Assembly (NCBI GenBank): GCA_963555705.1 | Contig: OY743174.1 | Span: 59,418,234 to 59,482,233, forward strand | DNA: 64,000 bases | Source of the DNA: Ligustrum vulgare | Lineage: Eukaryota > Streptophyta > Magnoliopsida > Lamiales > Oleaceae | Direction of reading: 5' to 3' | In this document: in pieces, positions 44,580 through 55,131 of the stretch | How positions within the stretch are numbered: the stretch's first letter is position 1 | Layout of the letters: every line of letters starts with the position of its first letter | Translations under genes and position numbers: made by a program | The notes under the pieces: model-generated | What the model was told of the DNA's origin: nothing | Database searches by the model: none | The model's input: only the letters and a program-made list of their open reading frames with translations

Positions 44580-45940
44580 GACTAAAGTCGTACAAAGTGG
44601 GACTCAAGTGCAACTTCCAAAAATTGAAGAACTCGAAGCGACATAAATGGAGACATGTATTGCACAATTAAAACACACAAGGACCAATTTGATTTATTTG
44701 AGAAATTTAGTTTTTAAACAAAACCCTATTTAGTGCAATTGGACCTAAAATTGTATATATATAATATATACACACGGCAGAGGAGGGGGGGGGGGGGGGC
44801 GGCTGATGCATTGGAGAGCAACAAAAAAAAAAAGATTCAAGAGCAAGCCGACGGAATTCAGAGAGATAGAGGGCAGAAGACTTGGCTCGTTGGATGATTG
44901 GAGACTCCCACAAATTGATAAAGAATTATTCCATTAGCGGAACAGACTGAGAATAAAGTGTGGAGAGACAAAACATATATACACGAATTGGAGGAGACAA
45001 AAAGATAGGTGATTAAGGTTGGAGCATTATTCTTGAGTGGAGGCTGCTGGGACTTCTTGGGGGAATTAATAAAGAAGCATAATCCTACTTGGCAGGCAAG
45101 AAGGTGCTCGGATGGTGAATTAATAAAGGAGGAAGGAAGGTACTAGGTAAAGAAAGAGACGGGTTCTGAGGAAGGCAAATTCAACCGGGTGATGATTTTT
45201 CAATTCTTTGTGTCTAATTTACATATTAAAATGTTAGGCTAATTTAATTTATGTATTGGATGAAGATGAAACTTGTTATTAATTTATTTTGATTCGATAA
45301 CTAGTAGTTTAATAATTTTTTGTGTTGTCTTAATTGATCTTGCATGCTTTATTGTTATTATTTGATTGATTGGCCACCAATTAAATATATCGTTATTTGT
45401 TGTAGTCTTGGAAAAGTCACAATAAGTTGGAACATTGCATGATCAACATATGAACACTAGATGTTAGGAATAACACTATGACATGTGCAATCTAATTGAT
45501 AATTGTGTGATTTAATGCGTTCTAAACATTCGTATTCGGACTAGGAATAGATTCGTTTCATGTTTGGGATAGATTTAATTTGTCTTGGAAAAGAAAATTA
45601 ATTGCATATGAATTATCGATTGTCAAGAAACGCATGAATGATTTAAACTACGAATTGTTGAATTGAGATAGGTGATAACAAGTGGATTCGGATTCCAATA
45701 CATGCTCTCCATTCATATTTTACTCCCAAACATTTGTTTTTATTTAATTTTTATTTATTGCAATTTTTTAGAATAGATAGACAAACAAAATCATCTTTTT
45801 ATTTTAATTGTTTTCATTAATTGAGTCGACGATAAACTAGTAATTAGGACTAAACATTATTCCTCGTGAGAACGATACTCTCAACTCATCACAATTATTA
45901 CTTGTCAACGATCCCGTACATTTGCGGGATTCGAACCGAA
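44580..45940 (+). repeat. Decayed LTR-like segment
   Basis: The stretch 45250-45700 (GATAACTAGTAGTTTAATAAT, TGATCTTGCATGCTTTATTG) and the closing block TTCCTCGTGAGAACGATACTC (45861) with ATTTGCGGGATTCGAACC (45920) resemble the U5 of Tat/Athila-type LTRs. The solo LTR at 25654 carries the inverse GTTCCTCGTGGGATCGACCC. A poly-G run (G16-18) lies at 44781-44798. Ends not defined. Confidence 0.4.
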
Positions 45941-46629
45941 CACAGGGATACCAAGGACTACGACAGAGCACAGGGCTTGTGAAATGCAAGTTAAAAGATA
46001 AAAAGCTCAAGTACCAAAGTTTACAAGTAACAAAAAGAAAGGACTGAAGAGGAAGAAAGCGATTCTGGCACATGGACTGAAGATCTAGAAGCTTCACAAC
46101 AGAATTCGGCCAGCAGAGATTATTATCCAATCCGAAGATTAAAACGGATCACAGTAGAGAAAATGTGAAGTTTGTTGTGTATATAGATTCTTTGGTGTAT
46201 AAATATTTGCTCTTCATTCTTCATTTGTAAGCCGAATATTCTGTGATTGCTGAATCAATATAAAGTTCAGTTCATCTCCTTTTTTTATCCAGTTTTGCTA
46301 TAGTCACAATTAGGGTCACAATGAAAATCACAATTTGTCTAAATCATTTCTTTTCACACATCACATCTTCTTTTTAATCAACAACAATAACACCTCCACA
46401 TCATCAAATTGTCATCTATATTATCATCATAATTGTACACTTAAGATTAATTCTTTTTTATCTATGCATTGCACGCCAATGCTCCAAAAGTAGTGATTCA
46501 TTGCATTGAACAATGCTTCTGCAAACAGTGTAGTAGGTAAAAGTACTGCTATCTTCTGCAACGACTCTACACTGTTAATCTGAAAATTGTTACGTGGTGT
46601 TGAGGGAGTCGTCGTAAAACTTTTTGTAT

Positions 46630-46749
46630 TTAAAAAATGTTGAACTCCAACCTTAAAAGTAGGAGTCCATATGTTCTGGAGATTTGTAGAAAGTGTAAAT
46701 TACGGGATGTATATCAATGGCGCAGAGGTCATAACTTGTTGCTTACAAG
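46630..46749 (-). mobile_element. Truncated SINE copy
   Basis: TTGAACTCCAACCTTA...GTAGAAAGTGTAAATTACGGGATGTA...CATAACTTGTTG matches the 3' part of the SINE at 42718-42962, with substitutions. Confidence 0.5.
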
Positions 46750-47250
46750 CAAGGACGAAGCTGTGTACGACAAGTTGAGTCAAATGACCCAGCAATAATT
46801 CAGACTAAAAGAAAAAAAAAGGGTTATTAAGCATTTAAGCTTGAGTTCATATTATTTAAGTGTGTTGGGTAATCAAGCATTTAAGCTTGATATCTTTGTT
46901 AGGTTAACGTAATTAATATTTTTTTAGTTTAAAATGTTAAATATGTTATTTCAATGAATCTTGTTAAAACTCGACTGTGCAATCGGATTGAAGATCAATG
47001 GTTGAATGATAATTTGATTGTATTTATCGAGAAAGATTTATTTGATAGAATTGATAATGATGTAATTATACGTCGTTTTTAAAGTATGAAAACGCGTAGG
47101 GATCAAATGTAATAATGAATCAATTTATATTTTGATTATATATTGTAATATCGTCGATTTAAATCCTTTTGGTAAAAAAAAAAAGAAAAAATCCCCCCCC
47201 CTCAACCCTACTTTCGCTCCTGTATTGTATAATTCCTGGCTCCGTCACTA
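46750..47250. mobile_element. hAT-type non-autonomous element, target duplication CTTACAAG
   Basis: 501 bp between exact CTTACAAG copies (46742-46749, 47251-47258). The ends CAAGGACGAAGC and the inverse TAGTGACGGAGC match at 8 of 12 positions. The interior is AT-rich with a purine tract and a C8 run (47193-47200). Confidence 0.8.
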
Positions 47251-47258
47251 CTTACAAG

Positions 47259-47640
47259 GAAATACCAAATGAGAGGGCGGATCTCATCTCATCAAAAAGA
47301 TGGCGGGTCAATATCCATATTCGCCAACAAATGGGGAGTGTGCTCTTTCTCTTCTGTCATCAAAATACAACAGCGGGATTCCACATCCATACCTTCCATC
47401 AAGATGCAGAATTGTTGCCCTACACGATTTGATTGTAGAAAATCGTGCAGCCATTTAGCAACTCAGCTGAAATTGCAACATATGAAGATTGCAGACCCGA
47501 CCCAAAAGGGATCCGCCTGGTTTCTAAACAACCAGATTATAACTGGTGTCGACTTAACTTTGATCTCATGCAGCCTGCAGGCTGCTCTGAGTTCAGAATA
47601 CGGGTTGCTGTCTATACATGCATGATAATCAGGAGAAGAA
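47259..47640 (+). pseudogene. SPL-like (SBP-box family) 3' exon fragment with miR156 site
   Basis: One frame reads NGECALSLLSSKYNSG (47330-47377) and later HDLIVENRAAI to a TAG at 47456. ALSLLS is the peptide encoded by the miR156 target in many SPL genes, and the DNA carries that target almost unchanged (47340-47359). The continuing sequence to about 47640 has near-gene composition but stops in this frame. No SBP domain is present. I infer a fragment of a miR156-regulated SPL gene; the paralogue is not identified. The adjacent hAT insertion may have removed the upstream part. Confidence 0.5.
47340..47359 (+). promoter_or_regulatory. miR156-complementary site
   Basis: GTGCTCTTTCTCTTCTGTCA differs at one position from the common SPL target GTGCTCTCTCTCTTCTGTCA. 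That change pairs as G:U with the microRNA. Confidence 0.6.
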
Positions 47641-47741
47641 TGTTGTTCTAAATTATCGTGGAAAGCTCCTTTGGCATATCGATTAGATTTAGGACTTCCA
47701 AACATTTCCTTAATAAATTTTTTATTAGTGTTGCAATAATT

Positions 47742-48196
47742 TGTTAGAAAATTTATTACAGATAATAATTTATCTATAATCGAAATAATCATCATGTTGG
47801 AATTATCAAGAATTAAATAACTGAAGCGGAAGCGTACCTTAATCAAACGTGATTCACAATAAACGATTCGGCGTTTGGATCTTCTAAATCGATACGTAGT
47901 CCGTATTTTCTCTCTGATGATGGGATGTCAGACAAGATGAACAGTACGTAGGATTCAGGGACCATAACCGACTTTATAAACCGAATTGCCAATTAACCTA
48001 ATCCGGCCCATCATGAATTAGGTAATGGCCTGGTATCTACACATAAAAGCCCATACATTATTTTAGATGCATTAACGCCCGATATTTATTAAATCCTTAT
48101 TAGATCACTTTAATTGGGCTTAACCAAATTGATAGCCTTTTATTCAATACACAATAATTCACATATAAGCTCACACGATTGATTAAAATCCTTACA
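47742..48196 (-). repeat. 3' LTR of copia element
   Basis: 455 bp. It differs from the right LTR only at CATTAACGCCC (versus CATTAAAGCCC) and ATAAGCTCAC (versus ATAAGCCCAC). Confidence 0.95.
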
Positions 48197-48208
48197 ATCT
48201 CCCACTTG
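48197..48208 (-). other. Polypurine tract of copia element
   Basis: The minus strand reads CCAAGTGGGAGAT directly before the LTR. Confidence 0.75.
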
Positions 48209-48459
48209 GGCTATATGTGTAACCTTAGAATTGTGTATCAATCATAACCTTATGAGTACTCAGAATTTTGCTATCATTACTGAATGCATCCCCAAACAAT
48301 CCGGTCCATCAATTATATAAACATAGGATCAAAGCGGCTTTCGCTACATTAATCGTAACTAAACCTTCAATGGTCACGTATATCGACATAACTGAATGAC
48401 ATGGATCAAGTATGGATGTGTAGCATGGAAATTACATGTAATGTGATCTTCAACATGCC

Positions 48460-50770
48460 TATTTCCAACTGGTCCAAACTTTAGTGAGATCATCCTCAAA
48501 CGAGTTCAGAGATAATAAACCTGAAACCTTACAGCTGTAAATAACTTTAATTTTAAACTGTATCCAAAAGGACAGTAAATGTGTCAAACTCCCACTGAAA
48601 CCGAATATCCTTAAGAAATACAACACCCATATGAGTAATGTACTCATGAAAGACCTTGGGTTGTAATACTTTAGTAAGCGGATCCGCAATTATGGAGTTT
48701 GTCCCAATGTGCTCTTATTGACACATGTCCACTCTGAACTGTATCCTTCACAACCAGGAACTTATGTCAATGAATTTTGACTTAGTTGAGTTCCTGTTGT
48801 TACTGGAATATAAATCTGCTGAGTTATTGTCACAATATAACTTTAGTGGTCTTTCTATACCATACAGAATACGCAGCCCAGTGGCAAAATTTCGCAGCTA
48901 TATTCCATAATTAGATGCCCCCAAAATTGCTACAACTGTGCTGCCAAGTGAAAGAAGCTAAAGTGTTTGTTAAGCACTCCATCCGGAAATAGCTCCTCCA
49001 ACCAGCAGATAAATGTAGCCTTATGTGGATCTTTTACTTTCTTGGCATCTAGAAAAAATCGGAATCATAATACCATATGATCTCCAACTGATCCGATTTT
49101 CTGTATGTGAGTATCTAATCTTTTGTTCTCTTTAAATACCTTATAACCCATGTTTGGCTGCTTTCCAAATGATCCATCCCAGGGTTACTTAAATATCTCC
49201 TTAGTATCCCAATAACGTATGCAATATCCAAATGCATACAAATTTGAATATATATCAGATTCCCTATAGCTTAACTATATGGGAGCCTCTGCATTTCTTT
49301 AACTTCAAGATAACTTTTCGGGCATTAGTCGAGACTAAATTTGTCTCCCTTAGCGATAGGGCTGTCCCCTGATTTACTGTCTTGCATGCCAAACCTCTTA
49401 AGTACTTTATCGATATAGCCCTTTTGTGACAATTCAAGAATACCCCGAGAACAATCCCGGTGTATCTGAATTCCTAATACAAAAGAGACGTCACCAAGAT
49501 TTTTAATCTCAAAATTCCTTGACAAAAATCTCATAATTTTATGTGACATACCTATATCATTAGTGGCAAGCAATAATCAACATATAAAACCAGGAAAATA
49601 CACTTACTCCCACTGAACTTGTAATACATACAATCATCAACAACATTAATCTCAAAACCAAATGAGATAATTGTTTGATGAGATTTGTATTACCCTTAAC
49701 GGGAAGCTGGCTTGAGCACATAAATGGATTTCTTTAATTTGCAAATCATTTGCTTTGGGTCTACGACACAAAGTTTTCTGATTGCACCAAATAGATCGTC
49801 CCATCAATGTCGCCATTGAGAAACGCCACCTTAGTATCCATTTGATGTAACTCGAGGTCAAAATGTGCAACAACCTAACTTTCCTGAAAGAGTCTTTCAT
49901 TGAAACCGAAGAGAAAGTCTCTTTATAATTAATGCCATCATTCTGTGTAAAGCCCTTAGATACAAGACGAACCTTATATCTTTTCACATTACCTTTCAAA
50001 TCCCTCTTGGTTTAAAAATTCATTTAAGACCAATGGGCTTCGCACCTTCTGGTAATGGGACAAGATCCCAAACTTTATTGTCTTGCATATGCTTATACTC
50101 TTTATTTACGACATCAATCCACTTCCGAGAGTTAGAACCCTGCATGGCCTGATGGAATTGATTGTACCATCTTCCACCATTCCATTATTTCCTTATGTTC
50201 TTGGAAAAATACTATTTAAATTATCCGGAATAGCATTTTTCCCTTTCTCTCGTGGATCTCCTTAATGGCTTTAGTTATTGAGGTTGTTGAGTTTGTACTT
50301 CTGAAATTTACCTTATTTTGGATGGGAGGTTCTTCAACATTGTCTAGTTGAGGTTCCGAATATGCTTCTTGATCAATGACATACATAAAAACTTGCACGT
50401 TGTCAAAAGCAATAGTAGGAATCGAAACCGATCCTTCCTCAACTTCTTCCTTAAAGACAATATCTCTAACCTTATTTCTCCCCCAAACTCAACTTCCTCA
50501 AAAAAGTTGCAATTCCCGTTTCAAAAATTAACTTAAGTGTGGGATTATAAAATTTAATAGCCCCTTAAACGCTCAGAATAACCAATAAGGTAGCTGCTGA
50601 CTGTTTTGGAGTCCAATTTCTTTATGTGGCCTATAAGGCCTTGCCTTAGCTGGACATCCCCAAATGTAGAAATGCTTTGGACTAAGCTTTAAGCCTGTCA
50701 AAAGCTCATAAAAGGTTTTAGCAGCAGCTTTAATTGGTAATATGTACGATCTTTCTTTAAATGTCCAGAT
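48460..50770 (-). pseudogene. Copia pol remnant: integrase C-terminus, reverse transcriptase, RNase H
   Basis: On the minus strand, AAAKTFYELLTGLK and FYIWGCPAKARPYRPHKEIG (50715-50590) are the integrase C-terminal part. RT blocks follow: YKVRLVSKGFTQNDGINYKETFS (near 49975-49910) and LDLELHQMDTKVAFLNGDIDG (in another frame near 49850). The active-site region reads FLVLYVD and then loses the second Asp with a frameshift (near 49590). NFEIKNLGDVSFVLGIQI and LELSQKGYIDKVLKRFGMQ follow (49530-49385). RNase H traces lie at 48600-49000. Numerous stops; no active enzyme is possible. Confidence 0.85.
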
Positions 50771-51420
50771 TTCTGACAAAAGAAACAACCCTTAATGTGT
50801 TTATGTGGTTTCTCTTGTTCTGAACCCTTAACAACTTTATTTTCTTTATTTGTTTTCTTGCCCTTATCTTTAGAGGTGTTTGCCAAGTGAAAACTTTCAG
50901 TTCTGTCCTACTTCAACTTTTCTTCCTCTTGCACACAAAATAGAATGAACTCATTTAGAGTTCATTTCTCCCCTTTAACAGTTATAACTGACCTTAAATT
51001 AACTGTATTGTGCAGGAAGCGATATCAATACCAAATGCACGAGCAAGTCATTAGACGAGTCGAGTTTTAGTTCCTTATGTTTTGAAGCAGTGTGAGACAT
51101 CTACATGATGTACTCCCTTATTTTCCTATTGCCTTTATACTTTATTGAAATCAAGCTTTGCATAAGCGTGCTTGTTTCAGCCTTATCGTTTTTCACAAAA
51201 CGTTTCTTAATTTCGGCAAGGAATTCATTGGCATCATTTACCTCCTCAGATACTATGCCACTAAAGGCTTCCGGAATGCCGCACTTAATGATCATGAGAC
51301 TCACGTAATTTAAGCAATCCCACTTCTCAAAGTTCCTCATTTGATTAGATGAACTTTCATCCGTAAGAGGAGTAGGTTGCTCAATCCTTAGTACACGGTC
51401 TAGATCGATGCAGCCAACGA
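50698..51420 (-). pseudogene. Copia gag (UBN2-type) remnant
   Basis: MIIKCGIPEAFSGIVSE, NEFLAEIKKRF and LMQSLISIKYKGNRKIREYIM (51290-51101) are the gag core blocks. A stop follows, then SSNDLLVHLVLISLPAQYSQLKVSYN in the same general order. The zinc knuckle (CFFCQKSGHLKKD, 50795-50757) keeps two Cys and the His, but the last Cys is replaced by Arg. Immediately after it the sequence is integrase C-terminus, so about 1 kb or more (protease and integrase core) has been deleted at this junction. Confidence 0.8.
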
Positions 51421-51663
51421 AAAGTTAATGTTCTTGTTTTGATCCTTGAAGTTTATTCCATAAATACAGGGATTAAATTTGAGCTTGTAGATATACTACT
51501 AGCAGAATTTGAAACCGAATAGAGAACACTTAAATGAAATAGCTCACGTGAATACCTTATTATGCAAATCATATTTTCAAATAATGGTAGGGCCCATCAC
51601 AAGATACCTAGCACAACATCAATATTTAGTCTTTGGACAGAAATATTGACTTGTAAGTGGTAC

Positions 51664-52058
51664 TCTTGGCGTAGTAATCAAACACTGACAGTAAAACATG
51701 TCAACCAACAAACCTTTCTTTGGACCGATTTATTGATCACACGTAAAACCAAATAACCGTCACGTATTTATCACCACAAGTTCATGTGAAATTCGGGCCA
51801 AATATTGACCTTCCTTTGGGCCGATCAATATCCGCATGAAATAACACACAAACACCTAATTTTCCCTTAGTGTAGTGATCAAACACTGGAAATAAGACAT
51901 GTTAACCAATAAACCTTTCTTTGGACCGATTTACTGGTCACACGTTAAACCAAATAATTGCCACGTGTTTATCACAACAGGTGCATATGAAATTCGAGTC
52001 AAATATTGACCTTCCTTTGGGCCGATCAATATCCGCAATGAATAACACACACACAAAT
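51664..52058 (-). repeat. Two-copy tandem repeat of about 190 bp
   Basis: Both copies contain AACCTTTCTTTGGACCGATT, TTTATCACAACAGGT/TTTATCACCACAAGT and TTCCTTTGGGCCGATCAATA, with scattered differences. Confidence 0.85.
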
Positions 52059-52239
52059 GCCTTCTAATATTCAAAGTTAATTAATATCCACAAGAGAGGT
52101 TGCTTTGGCGACATGTTGCTTCAATTAATTTACTTTCGAATATTATATCTCTCAAAAGATTCCGATGTACCAAGATTTGAAACTGAAATCCATTGATTTG
52201 CATCTATATTTGACTTTATGATTTGAATTATAAAATTCA

Positions 52240-52860
52240 AAACTTTAGAATAAAGCAATCCTTAAGTTAGGAGAGTCAATTGCAATATTCTTAAACTTTA
52301 GGTGGCCAATTATGTAAAATTTTAAGCTTGAAGGGCTTAAATTACAATTTTCATAAAACTTTATTGGCCAATTTAGAGAAATTCCAAGCATTAGGTCCCA
52401 ATTTGAAAGAAAATCAAACTTTAGAGGTCCAAAATAGGAAATTCCCAATCTTTAAAGTTTGATATTTGAAGATTTTCAAACTTTAGAAGCCAATTTATCA
52501 AATTCCCAAACTTTAGGGACTTAATTTTAAAAAAAAATTCAAACTTTAAGGACCAATTTTGAAAATTTCCAAACTTTAGTGACTGAATTAGAAAATTTTC
52601 AACATTTTAGGGACTGAAAATGAAAATTTTCAAACTTTAAGGGACCAAATTAGAGAATTTTCAAGCTTTAGGGACCAAATTAGAGAATTTTCAAGCTTTA
52701 GGGACCAATTTTGAAAATTCTCAAACATTAGGGGCTGAATTAAAAAAAATTCAAAACTTGAAGGTCCTGACTTAACTAAATTATAACTTTAGGGGCTCAA
52801 TTTATAAATTTCAGAACTTTAAGGGTCAACTTAAATGGTTTTATAACTTTAGGTTTAAAC
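52240..52860. repeat. Degenerate tandem array with ACTTTAGGGACCAATT core
   Basis: Roughly 17 units of 30-38 bp. Each has CAAACTTTAGGGACC or a variant followed by AATT..GAAAATTTTC. Homogeneous pairs (52640-52700, two nearly identical units) suggest recent local duplication. Confidence 0.75.
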
Positions 52861-53677
52861 ATTTAATCCAAAACAAAAGGGAGGACCGAAGGTGCAATTA
52901 AACATAATTATCCAAAATTGCAAAAGAGCCCTTGAAGACTTCTAATTTCCGGAAAAAGCCCCCCGTCCCAAATCTGATTTCTCGCAGCTAGGGTTTAAAC
53001 CCTAGCGCCGCCCAACCGCCGCATTCAAAACTGGAGAACGCGGTGCACCCCCTCCGGCGATTCCCGTTGCGAAGCAGCGCCATTCACGGCGCTGTTCTCC
53101 TATAGTGTCGCGCGCAGCCAGCTTCGCGACCCTGCAATGGCGCTGCTATCCTTCACACCGCACACAACAGTGCTTAGCAGCGGTAGTCCGCTTGCGCAAT
53201 GCCGGTGGCTGTGGTTCAGTCGCCCAAACCTTAATCCGACCAGCATCCAGCAACAACCACAATCAACCGGCCATACCACAATCATCCTCAAACCGTGAAA
53301 TCCCAAATACATACCCCAAGTTAATCCACTTCTGATTTCGAAGGTATATACATACACAGATGCAAAACCATATTTCTTAATCGAAATCCAAATCACACAA
53401 GTTGAAAAACCCAGATTCAATATTTTAACAACCAAAATCAAAACACCATATTCAACACCTTCTTCATCAGAAAACTCGAATCCAGACATCATCCAAAAAT
53501 TCGACCCCAACAGATTTCAACCAACCCAAACCATATATGGCAGAGAGAAGTATATATGCATACTTATCAATTTTCGAAATCAGATTCCATAACTTTCGAA
53601 AACCAGATTCATATAGGTCACAGGAATGAATATACATATACACGCTCAAAAATGATCTGATAATTCAACACGATGTT

Positions 53678-53690
53678 GGCTCTGATACCA
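53678..53690 (-). other. tRNA-Met primer binding site of copia element
   Basis: TGGTATCAGAGCC on the minus strand, two bases after the LTR end. Confidence 0.9.
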
Positions 53691-53692
53691 CT

Positions 53693-54147
53693 TGTTAGAA
53701 AATTTATTACAGATAATAATTTATCTATAATCGAAATAATCATCATGTTGGAATTATCAAGAATTAAATAACTGAAGCGGAAGCGTACCTTAATCAAACG
53801 TGATTCACAATAAACGATTCGGCGTTTGGATCTTCTAAATCGATACGTAGTCCGTATTTTCTCTCTGATGATGGGATGTCAGACAAGATGAACAGTACGT
53901 AGGATTCAGGGACCATAACCGACTTTATAAACCGAATTGCCAATTAACCTAATCCGGCCCATCATGAATTAGGTAATGGCCTGGTATCTACACATAAAAG
54001 CCCATACATTATTTTAGATGCATTAAAGCCCGATATTTATTAAATCCTTATTAGATCACTTTAATTGGGCTTAACCAAATTGATAGCCTTTTATTCAATA
54101 CACAATAATTCACATATAAGCCCACACGATTGATTAAAATCCTTACA
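53693..54147 (-). repeat. 5' LTR of copia element
   Basis: 455 bp, nearly identical to the left LTR. A TATA-like TTTATAAA is at 53924-53931. Confidence 0.95.
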
Positions 54148-54152
54148 TAATT

Positions 54153-54612
54153 AACAATAGAAAAATATTAAAATATTCTGTATTGTACTTTTGATTAATT
54201 CAAACGTACCTTGAGCGTTAATATGTGCGTCTATCTATTTCGGGCGACACAATTTGAGTTCTTCCATTTGGATTTTCTACCTCCGTGATTCAATGAGAAT
54301 GGATCAAATGAAGCCCCTTGATCCTATGGATAAGACCTCAAATCAATAAGAGCAGAGGATGAAGCTTAAGTACTCGAAGATATAGAAGCATTTGCATCAG
54401 ATGAAAGAAATTCCTAGGTAAGAAAACAAACAAACTTTGGGTTGGATATTGGTTTAATAAATCGAGAAATTGGTTAAATATTGAAAACCAACTAAAGTGA
54501 CTTTATGTTGATTTCGACCAAATACTCAAATCAGACTCAATCTGTTCAGGCAAATTAGTTTGTCACTTCACCGCTTCAGAGCTCACAAACTAGGATCGAC
54601 TTGTCTGGTCAG
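54153..54612. other. Unassigned region
   Basis: No gene supported. A short exon-like piece (54295-54417) ends at CCTAG|GTAAGAAAAC but has in-frame stops. Confidence 0.3.
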
Positions 54613-55123
54613 TATGGATGGCAATGGGGTCGGGATCGGGGCGGGGCGACCCCACCCCGCCCCGAACCCAAAATCCCGTTATCCCGCCTCGCCCCGCGAA
54701 CAGTCGCGAGACAGGACGACCTACCCGCTCCGCCAACGACCTGAAAATTATTATTATTATTTCTTCTCAAAATTGGTAATGAAATTTTAGGTGAAAAACT
54801 TAGGCGTCGAACTAGTTAGAGTTTCTAAGTTTGAACTTTAAAGATAATATATATATATTTGAAGGAAAAAAAAATCAATAAACAGCATAATGGTATAGTG
54901 GTTGTATATTCTCATACCCCTAAATTCCACAAAGGTTCAATTCTTCTGGGTCTCATTAAATTTATATTTAGTTTCTCATTCCAATATTGAAAAAAAAAAA
55001 AACGGATCACGGGACAGGTCCGCCCCGAACCCGCCCTGAAAAACTCCGCGGGGCGAAAAACCTATCCCGCGGACCCGATGGGGCGGGTCATTTTGGGTTC
55101 TTCTAGTTTTTTTGCCATCCCTA
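54613..55123. mobile_element. hAT-type MITE with decayed 8-bp target duplication
   Basis: The ends TATGGATGGCAA and TTGCCATCCCTA are inverse apart from one base. The flanks CTGGTCAG (54605-54612) and TCGGTCAG (55124-55131) agree at 6 of 8 positions. Both subterminal regions are very GC-rich (GGGGCGGGGCG, CCCGCCCTG). A scrap of the same family is at 61170-61262. Confidence 0.75.
54884..54955 (+). repeat. tRNA-like / SINE-head segment inside the hAT MITE
   Basis: An A-box-like TGGTATAGTGG (54891) and a B-box-like GGTTCAATTC (54934) are 43 bp apart, the spacing in tRNA genes. The arms do not form a full cloverleaf, so I do not call a tRNA gene. A decayed tRNA-derived SINE head is the likely source. 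Confidence 0.4.
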
Positions 55124-55131
55124 TCGGTCAG

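Larger units (their letters stand above)
51421..53677 (-). other. Long repeat-rich leader of copia element
   Basis: About 2.2 kb between primer site and gag, much longer than usual for copia. It contains a duplicated block of about 190 bp (51664-51857 and 51867-52058) and a degenerate array of ACTTTAGGGACC words (52240-52860). Near the primer site lies a GC-rich stretch (52970-53310), which could be captured sequence. No reading frame is convincing. Confidence 0.6.
47742..54147 (-). mobile_element. Young Ty1/copia retrotransposon, coding-dead, target duplication TAATT
   Basis: LTRs at 47742-48196 and 53693-54147 (455 bp each, TGTTAG...CTTACA as read on the plus strand) differ at only two positions and are flanked by TAATT (47737-47741, 54148-54152). 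A tRNA-Met primer site lies by the right LTR and a polypurine tract by the left, so transcription is on the minus strand. The interior of 5.5 kb has a long repeat-rich leader, then gag and a shortened pol with many stops. Protease and the integrase core are deleted. Confidence 0.92.

Noticed and set aside
53105..53510. Open frames in the GC-rich part of the copia leader
   Set aside because: They lie between primer site and gag on either strand and have no recognisable motif; probably composition effects.
54884..54955. tRNA gene
   Set aside because: A and B boxes are recognisable, but acceptor and anticodon stems do not pair convincingly.
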